Shown here: piece after piece, positions 35,201 through 44,286 of the stretch
Numbering within the stretch: position 1 is the first letter of the stretch
Layout: each line of letters begins with the position of its first letter
From: Melitaea cinxia
Lineage: Eukaryota > Arthropoda > Insecta > Lepidoptera > Nymphalidae
Length of the DNA: 64,000 nt
Direction of reading: 5' to 3'
NCBI RefSeq assembly: GCF_905220565.1
Contig: NC_059408.1
Location: forward strand, 4,340,508-4,404,507
Notes under the pieces: model-generated
What the model saw: the letters and a program-made list of their open reading frames with translations, nothing else
Told to the model about the DNA's origin: nothing
The model's database searches: none
Translations under genes and position numbers: made by a program

Positions 35201-36386
35201 TAAAACCCTGCCATGTTGTTAACATGTCAAAGATACACTAATTATTTTTACAGAGTTTTTATATTTTTATACCATTCACAAATAGCCTTCTTTACCTATG
35301 GTAATCAACTTAATGCCTGTGTTTTAGTAATATAGATTTTTTTTTTTTATAATAAATACCTATACTTAATACGAATAAAATTATATAAATATACTCAGAG
35401 GTTTTAGACTCCAAGCGGGAATCAAACCCACCACTTTCAAAGCGAAAAGCAGTGTCATTGCTGTCTCAACGGGCTAGTCATATGCTCTACATATATTTTA
35501 AATGAAACAGTAAATTATAACATATATATTATTAAAAATGTACATAATGTATACATACAAGTATTTATTAAATTAAAGCCATGTTCACAGTTTTATATTT
35601 ATTTTATAGTTCTCTTTTTTAATTCAATCGATTCTAAATACCTATATCATATTTTTCTTACCAACTGGAATCCATTACTTTATTCTGTAAAAGTACGAAC
35701 GATTATATTCTTCTATAATTGACTTCCAAGTAAATATTTAATGTAAAAGGAATTTAATTTTACAATTAGAGCTTTTAAATACGTTTTTAAAGACGTTTTT
35801 AATGCTTCTGTTCTGAATTTTAAAATTTATTGAAAAAAAAAAAAACAATTTTTGGAGTTGTGTCAGCTAATTCTGATAGTATTTATTTTAAGGCTTGTGT
35901 CAGTAATTTCATGTAATGAAATGTAATACATTACTCTTAAAATTAAATTAAATTGACGAAAGAAGAAGTCGGTTAAAAGAGAAAATGAGAGACTGACTAA
36001 AGAATTATTGTTCTTAAGTTTACATTTTTACAGATATATTTATAACATTATTTTATAATTAAACTAGCCGTAATCATCATGAATAAATCCGTAATCATAA
36101 TCAAGATAAAAATTATCATTATAAAAAAATATCCAGTTTTAAAAGTTATCTCAACCGTATTTTTTTTTTTTTGACATAAATTTCCTCTTAAATACTTGTA
36201 TAAAAACAAGATACCCTAAAAAGTGTAAAGAAAATCACGTTCAAATACAAAACCTAACATAGTCAATGTTACAGCAACTTCAGAAACAGTAGCTTTATCA
36301 TCGTTCAAGTGATACTTACTGACATCAGCAGCAACGGCTCCGAACATCATCAATATGGCACTAAACTTAATCACGGCTGACGTCAT
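20232..36386 (-). CDS. i-type (destabilase-family) lysozyme, paralog 2
   Basis: Exons on the minus strand: 36386-36320 (start), 25615-25448, 24186-24113 and 20378-20232 (TAA); 151 aa. Splice sites are GT/AG, and all phases match the paralog at 14840-17631. Residues 1-20 or so are a signal peptide (MTSAVIKFSAILMMFGAVAA). The mature part reads VCLGCICQAISGCK, GDACGLFRITWAYWADAGKP, YPTCTNDPYCAAETVQGYM, then DCNGDGQIDCYDYM and HKLGGYGC. This is closer to the insect i-type consensus than paralog 1. The residue before SGC is Ile, not the catalytic Glu, so muramidase activity is doubtful. Known insect i-type lysozymes often lack catalytic residues. Intron 1 is about 10.7 kb and carries numerous transposons. 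The terminal exons are far apart, but frame, phases and homology make the model firm; the weakest link is the signal-peptide exon. Confidence 0.88.
20551..20890 (-). mobile_element. tRNA-derived SINE, reverse copy
   Basis: Complete in reverse orientation: TCAGCCTTTAATATTCCAC (3' end) to the B box GGATCGAACCCGCAACC at about 20819 and head TTGCGCCAACACGGCGTC. Head and body match 8592-8945. It lies in lysozyme 2 intron 3. Confidence 0.8.
20981..21598 (-). mobile_element. Two tandem non-autonomous Helitrons
   Basis: Two ~300-bp copies in the same orientation, each beginning (as reversed 3' end) CTAGCTGACTCGGCAAACG at 20981 and 21302. Each carries the GGCAAGACAACGTTTGCC hairpin and ends CCGCGACA(C/G)GAGAATTTT. 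The second has an intact GA (reverse TC) terminus at 21597-21598. A longer relative is at 43453-44257. Head-to-tail arrays are a known Helitron trait. Confidence 0.8.
21659..22029 (-). mobile_element. SINE-like RTE derivative (family A) with 11-bp TSD
   Basis: Element 21670-22018, flanked by ATTAGTCGATT at 21659-21669 and 22019-22029. It carries the reverse 3' end (CATCATTACAGCCTATAC) and the complete 5' leader GTAGCCACACAGCAC. It is in lysozyme 2 intron 3. Confidence 0.9.
22030..24112. other. Lysozyme 2 intron 3, mostly unrecognised
   Basis: A Helitron-type fragment lies at about 22548-22715 (AACTAGCATCCCGCCCCAGC). A scrap of the GTTGCCTGGAAGAAATTAC repeat lies at about 22920-23020. The rest is AT-rich with no gene seen. 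Confidence 0.5.
24470..24720 (-). mobile_element. Repeat family B, reverse diverged copy
   Basis: CGACTTCAATAACGTCGATA through GAGATCAGATCTCGATTAC to TTCAGTCGAACTAAGAAC. It is in lysozyme 2 intron 2. Confidence 0.6.
25616..26194. other. Lysozyme 2 intron 1, start
   Basis: AT-rich. I see nothing beyond the splice acceptor TCTGGA (reverse of TCCAGA) at the exon border. Confidence 0.4.
26195..26540 (-). pseudogene. LINE reverse-transcriptase ORF, C-terminal remnant
   Basis: On the minus strand the translation reads KWRQVSGTACG, ELKGKIYKTIIRPIVMFGSE, CWATK. After a frame break it continues DKERSNW and later WYWHVMRRDERYIGKRM. ELKGKIYKTVIRP and YGSECW are conserved in the C-terminal part of RTE-type LINE ORFs. 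It carries frameshifts and is a fossil fragment inside lysozyme 2 intron 1. Confidence 0.7.
26541..27347. other. Lysozyme 2 intron 1, unrecognised
   Basis: AT-rich intronic DNA with no gene or clear repeat. Confidence 0.4.
27348..27590 (+). repeat. Interspersed repeat family Z copy
   Basis: GACAAACAAGCGTACATACGG, GATGGTAAGCAGTTACCGTG, TTAGCTGTAATCTTCTGTAA and GAGGTACTTCCTCAG occur in the family order. Non-coding. Confidence 0.6.
27627..27975 (+). mobile_element. SINE-like RTE derivative (family A) with 11-bp TSD
   Basis: Element 27638-27964 lies between two copies of ATTCATACAAC (27627-27637 and 27965-27975). It starts TGCTGTGTGGCTACGGCAC and ends GTGGACTGTTTAGGCTGTAA with a short (TGA)n tail. 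Confidence 0.9.
28730..29582 (+). mobile_element. Repeat family C with internal tRNA-like promoter, interrupted by family A
   Basis: The host repeat starts GCAATTCTTGTATATATG, is interrupted at 28769-29112, and continues CGGAAACGGCTTCAACGATT to GAGCTAAGCTCGGTCACCC near 29575. In its middle are TAGCTCAGGCGG (A-box-like, about 29304) and CGATTCAAATCC (B-box-like, about 29350). This spacing is like a tRNA gene. A second, uninterrupted copy is at 51170-51672. Confidence 0.7.
28762..29119 (+). mobile_element. SINE-like RTE derivative (family A) nested in family C
   Basis: Element 28769-29112, target duplication TGAATCT at 28762-28768 and 29113-29119. It carries a ~35-bp internal insertion (GTGTTTGAAATGTTCCATTT) not present in sister copies. 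The copy of family C at 51201-51207 shows the unoccupied target. Confidence 0.85.
29803..30020 (+). mobile_element. SINE-like RTE derivative (family A), 3' truncated
   Basis: The leader GTGTGGTTACGGCAGTAAAG is present, but similarity stops at GCCCAGCGTGG. The C-terminal coding part and tail are missing, which points to a later deletion. An internal gap is also present after GTCAGAAGAG. Confidence 0.75.
30477..30827 (-). mobile_element. Helitron-type element, second subfamily
   Basis: Reversed 3' end CTAGCTGACCGCGCAAACG with hairpin GCAAACGTTGTTTTGC, then TCAAAATCGGTCCAGCCGTC and GAGTTCAGTGACATACACAC towards its 5' end. Its far end is obscured by an AT run in which the Ginger-like element is inserted. 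Confidence 0.65.
30828..31919. mobile_element. Ginger-like DNA transposon remnant with palindrome arrays
   Basis: 1,092 bp with ~32-bp terminal inverted repeats starting TGTTGCAGTCA and containing CTCTTAACCAGTCAAAAG; the arms differ at one base. The flanks are TATA on both sides (30824-30827, 31920-31923), a likely 4-bp target duplication in an AT-rich site. Each end carries an array of ~20-bp palindromes of the type AGTCAAAAGTACTTTTGACT, seven on the left and six on the right. The middle encodes, on the minus strand, an integrase-like HHCC zinc-binding region (H30, H35, C63, second Cys position Tyr66, from 31420) preceded by a piece starting MSDYEKKEGFLQRIL at 31613. Similar sequence is found in KRBA2-like, Ginger-type integrases. 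The catalytic core is absent, so it is non-autonomous. Confidence 0.7.
32181..32333. repeat. Foldback repeat with nested perfect hairpin
   Basis: Outer arms AAGGACCGGACC (32181-32192) and GGTCCGGTCCTT (32322-32333). Inner arms GAGATTTCCTGATC (32264-32277) and GATCAGGAAATCTC (32285-32298) have a 7-nt loop. It is GC-richer than its surroundings, probably a small foldback transposon in lysozyme 2 intron 1. Confidence 0.65.
32334..35391. other. Lysozyme 2 intron 1, unrecognised stretch
   Basis: It includes an AT palindrome near 32590-32622 (AAAATAGTATTATAAATTTA and its reverse), a duplicated CTATTGTTCGGCGCAC at about 32751 and 32785, and a SINE tail scrap at 33905-34012 (GTGGGGCAGCGTGATGGATT). 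No exon is seen. Confidence 0.4.
35392..35475 (-). mobile_element. Second tRNA-derived SINE family, fragment
   Basis: AAGCGGGAATCAAACCCACC is a reversed B-box context (GGTTTGATTCCC). The fragment ends CTCAACGGGCTAG. A relative is at 40073-40145 and a more diverged one at about 38935-39015. Confidence 0.5.
35476..36319. other. Lysozyme 2 intron 1, distal end
   Basis: AT-rich, with several A/T homopolymers and no recognised feature up to the signal-peptide exon donor at 36311-36319. Confidence 0.4.
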
Positions 36387-36473
36387 AGCGGCAGTAATAT
36401 TTAAAAAAAAAACTAATAAATAATAAACAAGACTGAAAATATCAACGTTGTATGCGCACGCGCATCAGTTCTC

Positions 36474-36508
36474 GACTGGCATTGATCGCGGCCTTAAACC
36501 CTCTTATA
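36474..36508 (-). promoter_or_regulatory. Candidate core promoter of lysozyme 2
   Basis: On the minus strand TATAAGAG lies at 36508-36501. About 31 nt downstream is CCAGTC (36479-36474), an acceptable insect initiator. The start codon follows about 90 nt further on at 36386. Spacing is right for a TATA/Inr promoter; no experimental support is visible. Confidence 0.45.
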
Positions 36509-36668
36509 TTGTCGGATGCTGAGTCAATGATTTCCATAAAATATGTATTATAACACTATTTTAAGTTTTTGTTTATTTATCATTTTATCTTGTTTTTATT
36601 TTATTTTACAGGGACGGTAGACAACATAATATTATTTATATAAAAAAATGTTATACGATAATTGTAAT

Positions 36669-36938
36669 ACCCGCTCTGGTATAGTTACCTAAAACACCGA
36701 CGTTTTATGGGTTCGATTCCCGCTCGGGATGGATATTTGTATTTGTACAAATATTTCTTTCTGGTTTGGATGTCTGTCTTCGTGGGTCTCCCCACCGTGC
36801 CTCAGAGAACACGTTAAGCCGATCATTACTCATAGTACATATCCACCAACCCGCAGTGGAGCAGCAAGGTGGATTAAGTTCCAATCCTTGTCCTACATAG
36901 AGAAAGAGGCCTATGCCCAGCAGTGGGATGTTACAGGA
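36669..36938 (+). mobile_element. SINE with a different tRNA head but shared body
   Basis: The head ACCCGCTCTGGTATAGTTAC with B box GGGTTCGATTCC (36709-36720) differs from the 8592 head. The body (GTGGGTCTCCCCACCGTGCC) and tail (AAAGAGGCCTATGCCCAGCA) are the same. Confidence 0.75.
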
Positions 36939-38375
36939 AGAATTAATAATTGTAATTTTAAAGCCAATAATGACCATCCATCCTTTAAAAATTCAATTAA
37001 CTACAAGAAACATATGCAAATAATAAAAAAAAAAAGAATTACCATATAAGCGACAAAACAAATTAAGCGTTTGTAAAATTCATACCAAAGTTTTGTATTT
37101 TAACGAGATTAAATTGAAAGTAGTTATTTGGACCTTTGTTTTTTTATTCGTTAGATACAGATCCAACGATAAAAAAAATTGACGAGACATATGCCCTAAA
37201 ATTTATTTGGCTTTTATAACTGTATGAACCTGTTTAACCGGGTGCTGACTGATACAGCTATCCGAAATATTACGGTCTCAAATAGATAAAAGGTAAAGAT
37301 TTATTTTTATTTTTGGCCATCAGACTATACTGTTGTCAAATGGGCACCGTATAAATTAAAAAATTGAGGTGAAATACGTCCCAAGAGCTTTTCTACCGTC
37401 TGCTGACAAAACTTATCAGTAATTTATGTGCGCGATAAATTTTATCACGAACAATTACTTAACTGTAAGATTTTTGATGAAGTTGATTCAACAAACATAC
37501 AAACATGCATAAAAGGAACAATAAAAGAGAAGCCGAGCTTATGTCCAAGGAGGAACATTCACTTCGAATATTACAATATCATACATATTTACAATTCATA
37601 ACTAAAGAACTAAATTATTTACAGATACGTTATAAATCATGTCCTTATGGAATGGTGCCAAGAATGCTGGTAGCATTTCCCTGTTGCATCGCTATGCCGA
37701 TTCTATGGGCAAAAAATTGACCAGCTCTTTTGTCATCAGTGGAGGCATAAGACGAGGAGTTGTCTTTTTTAAAAAAGCTTATATTATTTTTATCCATACA
37801 AACATATTTAACCTAAAACAAATAGAATTATAATAATATTAAATATCTACACATCTTTTAAAGTTTCATCTTGGGTAAGCATCAATAAGTAGCGCACAGA
37901 TTAATAAACAAAAAGCAGATGGAGCGTGTGCAACAAAAAGTATGAAGCCACTTTTTATTCATGTGTGCGTGGCGACTAGAAATGGCACTGTAGGAACACG
38001 TGCATCTGTGTGTGTATAATGATACTATAAAAAGAAAAAAACTCCCTGCATTTTTTTTGATGTCCTTTTACGACAATAGGTTCTAAAGTTTTATTTGGAT
38101 ACATGAATTTATAACAAAATAAATACTTTAATAATAATAATAATATTAATATAGGTTTCGTTAAAAATAACGAAAGAAATAGGTATTATGTCAAGATTTT
38201 TATAACTAGCGGTCCGTCCACACTTTGCTTCGGGTATTAATTTTGTTTTTGTTTAATAAGGTTTAAATGGACTTTACAATGTTTACAACTCTAGATAATA
38301 AAACTTTAGTGTTTTGCAGTAGTATTTATTTCATTAGACAAATTAAAAAAAACATACATAATTTAAAATATTTAT
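36939..38375. other. Intergenic DNA, nothing recognised
   Basis: AT-rich. Short reading frames near 37505-37830 have no recognised domain. A Helitron-like start ACTAGCGGTCCGTCCACAC is at about 38206. Confidence 0.4.
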
Positions 38376-38412
38376 TAATAATAATAATAATAATAATAAT
38401 CATCATCATCAT
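38376..38412 (+). repeat. (AAT)n-(ATC)n compound microsatellite
   Basis: About eight AAT-type units pass directly into ATCATCATCATC. Confidence 0.8.
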
Positions 38413-38487
38413 TTATTCACACACACACATACATCGATATACAGACAACTTAAAGACTAGACCAAAAGATTAGATAGTATTACAAAT

Positions 38488-38671
38488 AATTACATTGGAA
38501 TTTTTTTTTATCAACCTACGACATTTTTCGGTAAAGCATAAGCCCTCCATATCCTCTTTAAAATGTAATGAACACACAACGCAAAATTTTGAAGCCTGCC
38601 AATTATTGTCTTGCCTGCTTTGGCGAATAACAGAAACCAATTCCTCGCGTAGAACAACATCTGTCGGCAAT
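38488..38671 (-). pseudogene. THAP-domain exon relic
   Basis: After an acceptor TTTTTGCAG, the minus strand reads LPTDVVLREELVSVIR, NNWQASKFCVVCSLHF, KED and TEKCRRLIKKNSNV. WxxSK, VCSxHF and the R/K-rich close are the C-terminal half of the THAP C2CH zinc-binding domain, found in DNA-binding proteins and P-element-like transposases. The first half (C-x-C and the FHRFP segment) is not found. A short ATGCCGTCTCGTG at about 39236 (minus) resembles a THAP start but has no clean splice path. Confidence 0.6.
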
Positions 38672-39779
38672 CTGCAAAAATCATTAAATAATAAAACTTG
38701 ACACTGATTACAATATGTATTCTTTAAATATGTCTAGCATCTTCCATTAATTCCACTAATATTAAATAACTTCATCATTATCATATATATATATATATAT
38801 ACTATATATAACTAAATTGATAACCATATACATTTTTATTTAAGCTCCTGCATTAGATATCCATAACCGAATCACAGTAAATGGTAATAACAGATAAAAA
38901 TACATCTAAATTCGGAATAACTATTTAGGCGTGATATTACGTGTGGAAATCGAATACACGTCCGTACATTTAAAAGTCAGTCTCACTAACGCCTAGACCA
39001 TCAGGTAGTTTCCCCAATTGAAGGGAAAAACATTTCGCCGAACACTGGCAACACAGTTGAATTAATGTCGAGGTTTTGTGTTCCGAGATAACCATATAAT
39101 TTATTGAGTGAATAAATAGTAAAATCAATTAAATAATTTATAATTACCTGTGAAATGAAATTCTATCCTATTTTTTTTATTTTTAGGAACAACTTTCACA
39201 ATGTTTAATAACACGAGACGGCATTTTTTGACACAAAATAATGAATCACTCGAGACGTTTAAACAATACGACGCTATCTTTAGCACTGCTGCGACTTTGT
39301 ATTCGCTTTTGATTTTGTATTCGCTTTGGTGGCTTCACTCGCATGTTCGGCGCGCTCCATCTGCCTTTTGTTTATTAATCTGAGAAGTAGCGATATTAAA
39401 AAAAGTATTTTGTTTCTTTTGCCTTGCAAAGACCGTTTTGTTTATCATTTAAAAGTTTATGACGAGTCGAAGTAGTATTATTCATTTTCTGTTTTGTCTT
39501 ATCTGTTTTCGCATTCGATAATTGTTATATACAATTATACTACCAATGAATTTATTTTATAGGGGTATTCCGTAAGTTCAGTATTATAAGTTACATATTA
39601 TTCTTATTGCATGCATTCAGCCGGTAACATCCCATTGCTTGGTATAGGGCTTTTTCTCCGTGCAGGAGAAGAATTTCTTTCGAGTTCGAAGGATGATTGC
39701 AGAAGGATTTATTCTTATTAAAAGAGCAAAAATTTAGTGCCTAACAAATGCTTATATCTACATAAAGAAAAATGAATGT

Positions 39780-39934
39780 TGCTAAACGCATAACTCGAGC
39801 GTGGCTCGACCAATTCAGCTAATTTATTTTTATATGTTCCTTAACCAGGCACACAGAAGGTATTAATATTTAAAAAATAAAATAAAAAAATTACTGTTAA
39901 CTTTTGACAGAACGAAGTCTGTCCGGGCAGCTAG
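39780..39934 (+). mobile_element. Helitron 3' fragment
   Basis: It ends AACGAAGTCTGTCCGGGCAG then CTAG|T, the 3' signature of the other Helitrons here. The 5' end is not defined. Confidence 0.55.
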
Positions 39935-40072
39935 TCAAACAATAAATAAATGTCTTTAACATATACACACGGTTGTCTGTTCCTAAGTTAACTTAATGCC
40001 TTTGTTTTAGGTATCACATAGATCTATGTCATAGACAAATATACATAAAATAATGCATATAAAAATAAGTAT

Positions 40073-40145
40073 ATTTATCACACCCAGACTTGGGGCGGAA
40101 ATCGAACCCCCGGAGCAGAATGCAGGGTCACTTCAAACTGCGCCA
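40073..40145 (-). mobile_element. Second tRNA-derived SINE family, fragment
   Basis: GGCGGAAATCGAACCCCCGG is a reversed B-box context. The upstream TTAACTTAATGCCTTTG at about 39990 is shared with the 35310 neighbourhood. Confidence 0.5.
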
Positions 40146-41478
40146 AAAATAACAGCTGATAGGTACAGCCGGAGACGACAACAAAAAGTATATTAGTCAT
40201 CTTCGTTGATACTTGAAACAATATTATTTCAAGGATTATGTCGATTTCTTAGTAATTATTAATGTTAAATCCGGGAAAAAGATTTCTCGGAAATACTTCC
40301 TTACCATTACGATACGTCGATACCGTTAAATAATCCAATGATTTCTTGATATATGTGTATACCTAATATAATTAATTATAAGTATATTATTATTTTAAAT
40401 GTAGTATGCGACCTGCGCGGTTCCTAACGCATTTGAGAGTAGTGTAAATCACACACGATGTTATACATTAGTACTTTAATTAGGATAACTGTAAAACTCA
40501 AATAAAACGTAACCATTTTAACGTGTGGATAATTAAATAATTCGATATACAATGTACTTCTTTACCACAAACTACTACTAGCTTTTCAACGCAAATAAAA
40601 AATGTCTAATAAAATCTGACATATAGAACATTATTAAGACCAAATAAACAAATCTCATCACATTTTTGATTACATGGGCTTTAAACGGATAAACAAAAAA
40701 AAAAAAAAAAAATTTGAGGCTCCCAATTTTTCGGCGACAGTCACCCGTTACCACGGCGTCAGCAACGTTGGCGAAATATTGGTGAGTGACATTCGCGGTA
40801 AGTACCTTACAATTAAAAGTGATCATAGTAACCGTAAAAGATTAAAAAGTTTTAATACCATTGCTTTATAATAATGGTAGGATGAGTGGTGGGTATATAG
40901 AATTTATAACATATAAACGTAAAATTCGGTTTACACATTTCGGTTTATGGCCCTTGTATAATTTTATTACTTATTTTGCGATCGTAATGATTAAGATTTA
41001 TAATTTATCCGATATATATTAATATATATATATATAATATAATATAATATAATCGGAACTTAAAACAATTGAGGTAACTACTTAATGATATTTTAAGATA
41101 TATTAAAATACATTTTAGCGTGTATTAAAAAGTCAGTTCCCCGGGTCATTGTAATTTGCTGCCCCTTAAATTAAAGGTAAAAAATAAAAGCAGCGTTATG
41201 TATTTCGGCTGACCTTTTCTTTTTTAGCCGTCCATTCCATAATTGCACACAATAATAGATTCAAAGGAAGTATCCAGAATCTATTTCAGCTGATCTTTTT
41301 TAAACGGTTTTATTTAGCTCACCCCGTTTGTTTTATTTTTTATTTATTATTTATTCTTGGGTCAAATTTAGTAATTCAAATTTCACCCTCTTCCTGTCAA
41401 CCGATTAATCTGAAATTTTGTATACACTTTGGATTTTGGTGACAATATAATTATGTTTATTCATTATCATTATAAATT
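40146..41478. other. Intergenic DNA, nothing recognised
   Basis: AT-rich. A short TATAA/ATATA-rich patch lies near 41010-41055. No gene is seen. Confidence 0.4.
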
Positions 41479-42070
41479 CAAGATGGCCGCCGCTACAAAA
41501 TGGCGGATAATTTATGTTTTATTAATCCCATCAATATGGGTATCAAACGAAAGGGCTCAACAAGCAGAATACAATATACTATAAAAAATTGAAATCCAAG
41601 ATGGCGGCCGCTACAAAATGGCGGACAACGTAGGTTTTATCAATCCCATCAATATGGGTATCAAATGAAAGGGCTCAACAAGCATAATACAATATACTAT
41701 AAAAAAATTAAATACAAGATGGCGGCCGCTACAAAATGGCGGATAACGTAGGTTTTATCGATCCCATCAATATGGGTATCAAATGAAAGTGCTCAACCAG
41801 TATTATCAATGTACTATATAAAATTAAAATCCAAGATGGTGGCCTCTACAAAATGGCGGATAACTTAGGTTTTATCAATCCCATCAACATGGGTATCAAA
41901 TGAAAGGTCTCAACAAGTAGAATACAATTTACTATGCAAAATTGAAATCTAAGCTGGCCGCCGCTACCAAATGTCTGATAACAATTTTTTATCAATCCCA
42001 CCAATATGGGTATCAAATAAAAGGGCTTGACAAGAAGAATACAGTGCACTATACAACCTCAATATTTAAG
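41479..42070. repeat. 118-bp tandem array with YY1/Pho-like motifs
   Basis: Five units, with starts at about 41481, 41599, 41717, 41834 and 41952, and the beginning of a sixth near 42069. Each contains AAGATGGCGGCCGCTAC or a variant and 16-18 bp later AAAATGGCGGA, then ATCCCATCAATATGGGTATC. AAGATGGCGGC matches the vertebrate YY1 and fly Pho core GCCAT in its flanking context. The array is probably the interior of a transposon; the flanks were not resolved. Confidence 0.8.
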
Positions 42071-42142
42071 ATGGGCCTTGCAATAATGAAGCACTAAATG
42101 AATTAAACAGAATGCGAAATAAAAACTAAAAACTAGAAAATA

Positions 42143-42898
42143 AAAATAGGTAAAAAAACTTTTTAAGTTAAACGGTTTTATGTTAAACATACATTGCAAT
42201 GTTTAAGATAAATGTACTAAAAACCAAAAAATAATAAAATAGATACAGTCGTGGGAATTATAAACATATGCATAGACTAGACTAAAATAAAACCGTGGGG
42301 CACGTCAATTGTCTACAATCGTTGATTAAAATGTTTGTTTTGTAATGTTACACTATAATTAGGCAGTTGTTCAACCGACAAAGATGGACGTGTGATAAGT
42401 AGGGCTAGAATGTGGAAACAAGCTAGCAAGCTCGATTATAAGCGAGTTTTAGGGTTTCATAGTGGTGAGCGAGTAGTACTTTTATCATATGTTTTGTCGA
42501 TTAAAGACAAACTACGAGCAGTGAAACGATTCCTCGCCAGCCAGCAGTGTGAATGTCCAACGATAAACTAGTTGAAACATCTCTTTTATTTACATGGAGT
42601 GTATAACTATTGGAATTTCCATGAGCAAGAAAATAGTAAGTAATTTCCTCACCGTCTGCGGGCCAACTGCCTATTTTAACGACGAATTAAACGATTCTTC
42701 TATCGCACATTAAGTCGATAATTTGTAGACAATTGACGTGCCCCACGGTTTTATTTTAGTCTAGTCTATGCATATGTTTATAATTCCCACGACTGTATCT
42801 ATTTTATTATTTTTTGGTTTTTAGTACATTTATCTTAAACATTGCAATGTATGTTTAACATAAAACCGTTTAACTTAAAAAGTTTTTTTACCTATTTT
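42143..42898. mobile_element. DNA element with perfect 176-bp inverted arms
   Basis: 42143-42318 and 42723-42898 are exact reverse complements on reading, starting AAAATAGGTAAAAAAAC and ending CACGTCAATTGTCTACAA. They enclose 404 bp with no long ORF (TATAAGCGAGTTTTAGGG, GTGAAACGATTCCTCGCC). Perfect arms imply recent insertion or gene conversion. Superfamily and target duplication are not determined. Confidence 0.8.
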
Positions 42899-43249
42899 TT
42901 TTTTAGTTAAGTTGTTTTTTTTCCCTGCCCTGCCCTTCGCTAAATGCCGCCCCGGGCTATGGCCCTTTTGAACCCAGGATAAATACGCCCATGCCTGTAA
43001 TACTTAGTCAAAGCTAGTAAAGCGACTTGGGCCTGCTAGTTTGTGATAATATTGGAGATCCCTTGTGATAGAATCAGTGGCGTAGCGTGGTTGTCGGCCG
43101 CCCGGGGCGGAAGAAAATTTTGCCGCCCCCTATTTAGGTATTTCAATTTAAAGTATACTAAAACTTACTTAGCTGAGTGGCTACGACATATAGAATTTAG
43201 CCACCCCCTTTCATCCCGTGGGTGTCGTAAGAGGTGACTAAGGGATAGA

Positions 43250-44286
43250 AAAGTTCCAATAATAATAATAATAATAATGATAAAGCTTTATTTAATTCCA
43301 TGCACAATTCATCAATCCTTATCTCAATTTGCCCAAATCAAAATTTCAATCAATTAAATAACAATACAAAATAATTAATAGTACTTATTAGATTCTATTA
43401 GATTAGTGATCATTATTAAGACATACTATTTCATGTAAAATAAATAAATTAATCTAATATATAAAATTCTCGTGTCGCGGTGTTTGTAGTTAAACTCCTC
43501 CGAAAGGCTAGACCGATTCTCATGAAGTTTTGTGTGTATATTGGGTAGGTCTGAGAATCGAACAACATCTATTTTTCATCCCTCTAAATGTTAACTGTAG
43601 TCCACCCATATTTTTTTTTATTTTTAGATGAATTATTTATATATTTTTTTTATGATACATCATTAAAAAATACATACAACCCTAAATTTTCAACCTTCTA
43701 CGATCAACCCCTATATTTTATTTGTTAATTATAAACTTTATTTTTTTTTTGGCAGGATTTTTATATTTATTTTGTCATGACTTAGAATAAAAAAAATTAT
43801 ATTACTCTTAATTTTCAACCTTTATATGATCAAGCCCTATTTTTCCATCGCAATTTTTATTTTTTATTATTTTTAATAATTTCCTTTAATTGTGATTTTT
43901 TTCTTAATTCAATTTGATCTTCTGCCTTCGCCGATCGATAACTATCAATCGATCAGTTATCCCCGCTAGATGTCTACATTACGTTGTCACCTCTCATCCA
44001 GCAAACATCACGGGGATGAGAATAAAGCCGGTCTCCTGTCTTACTCACTATACTGTTTTCGGCCATTGTTTTTTTTTTTGGTTTTATTTGTGTACCGATC
44101 GTAGTAGTGACTGTTATACGTATTATTTTAATTTTTCTGTGCAGTAAATAAAGCATACTTTCACTGTCTACAACGCTTTCGTTTATAAGTAAATCCCCGC
44201 ACACTTATATTAGAGTAGATAGTTTATTGGCAAAACAACGTTTGCCGGGTCAGCTAGTTAATAATATGAAATAGCAAAGTTCCAAT
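43250..44286 (-). mobile_element. (AAT)n-tailed retroposon inserted in the RTE leader
   Basis: An 11-bp duplication AAAGTTCCAAT at 43250-43260 and 44276-44286 marks a 1,015-bp insertion (43261-44275). It begins with (AAT)n, a reversed retroposon tail. About 210 bp belong to the retroposon itself, split by the Helitron at 43453-44257. No coding motif is seen. Confidence 0.75.
43453..44257 (+). mobile_element. Non-autonomous Helitron, complete ends
   Basis: Starts TCTAATATATAAAATTCTCG and ends GGGTCAGCTAG, inserted between A (43452) and T (44258). GGCAAAACAACGTTTGCC just before the end is the 3' hairpin. It is about 805 bp with no Rep/helicase coding. The copies at 20981-21598 are short relatives. 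Confidence 0.85.

Noticed and set aside
37505..37833. Possible small gene
   Set aside because: Two overlapping short frames without domain, splice support or codon pattern. They could not be supported as coding.
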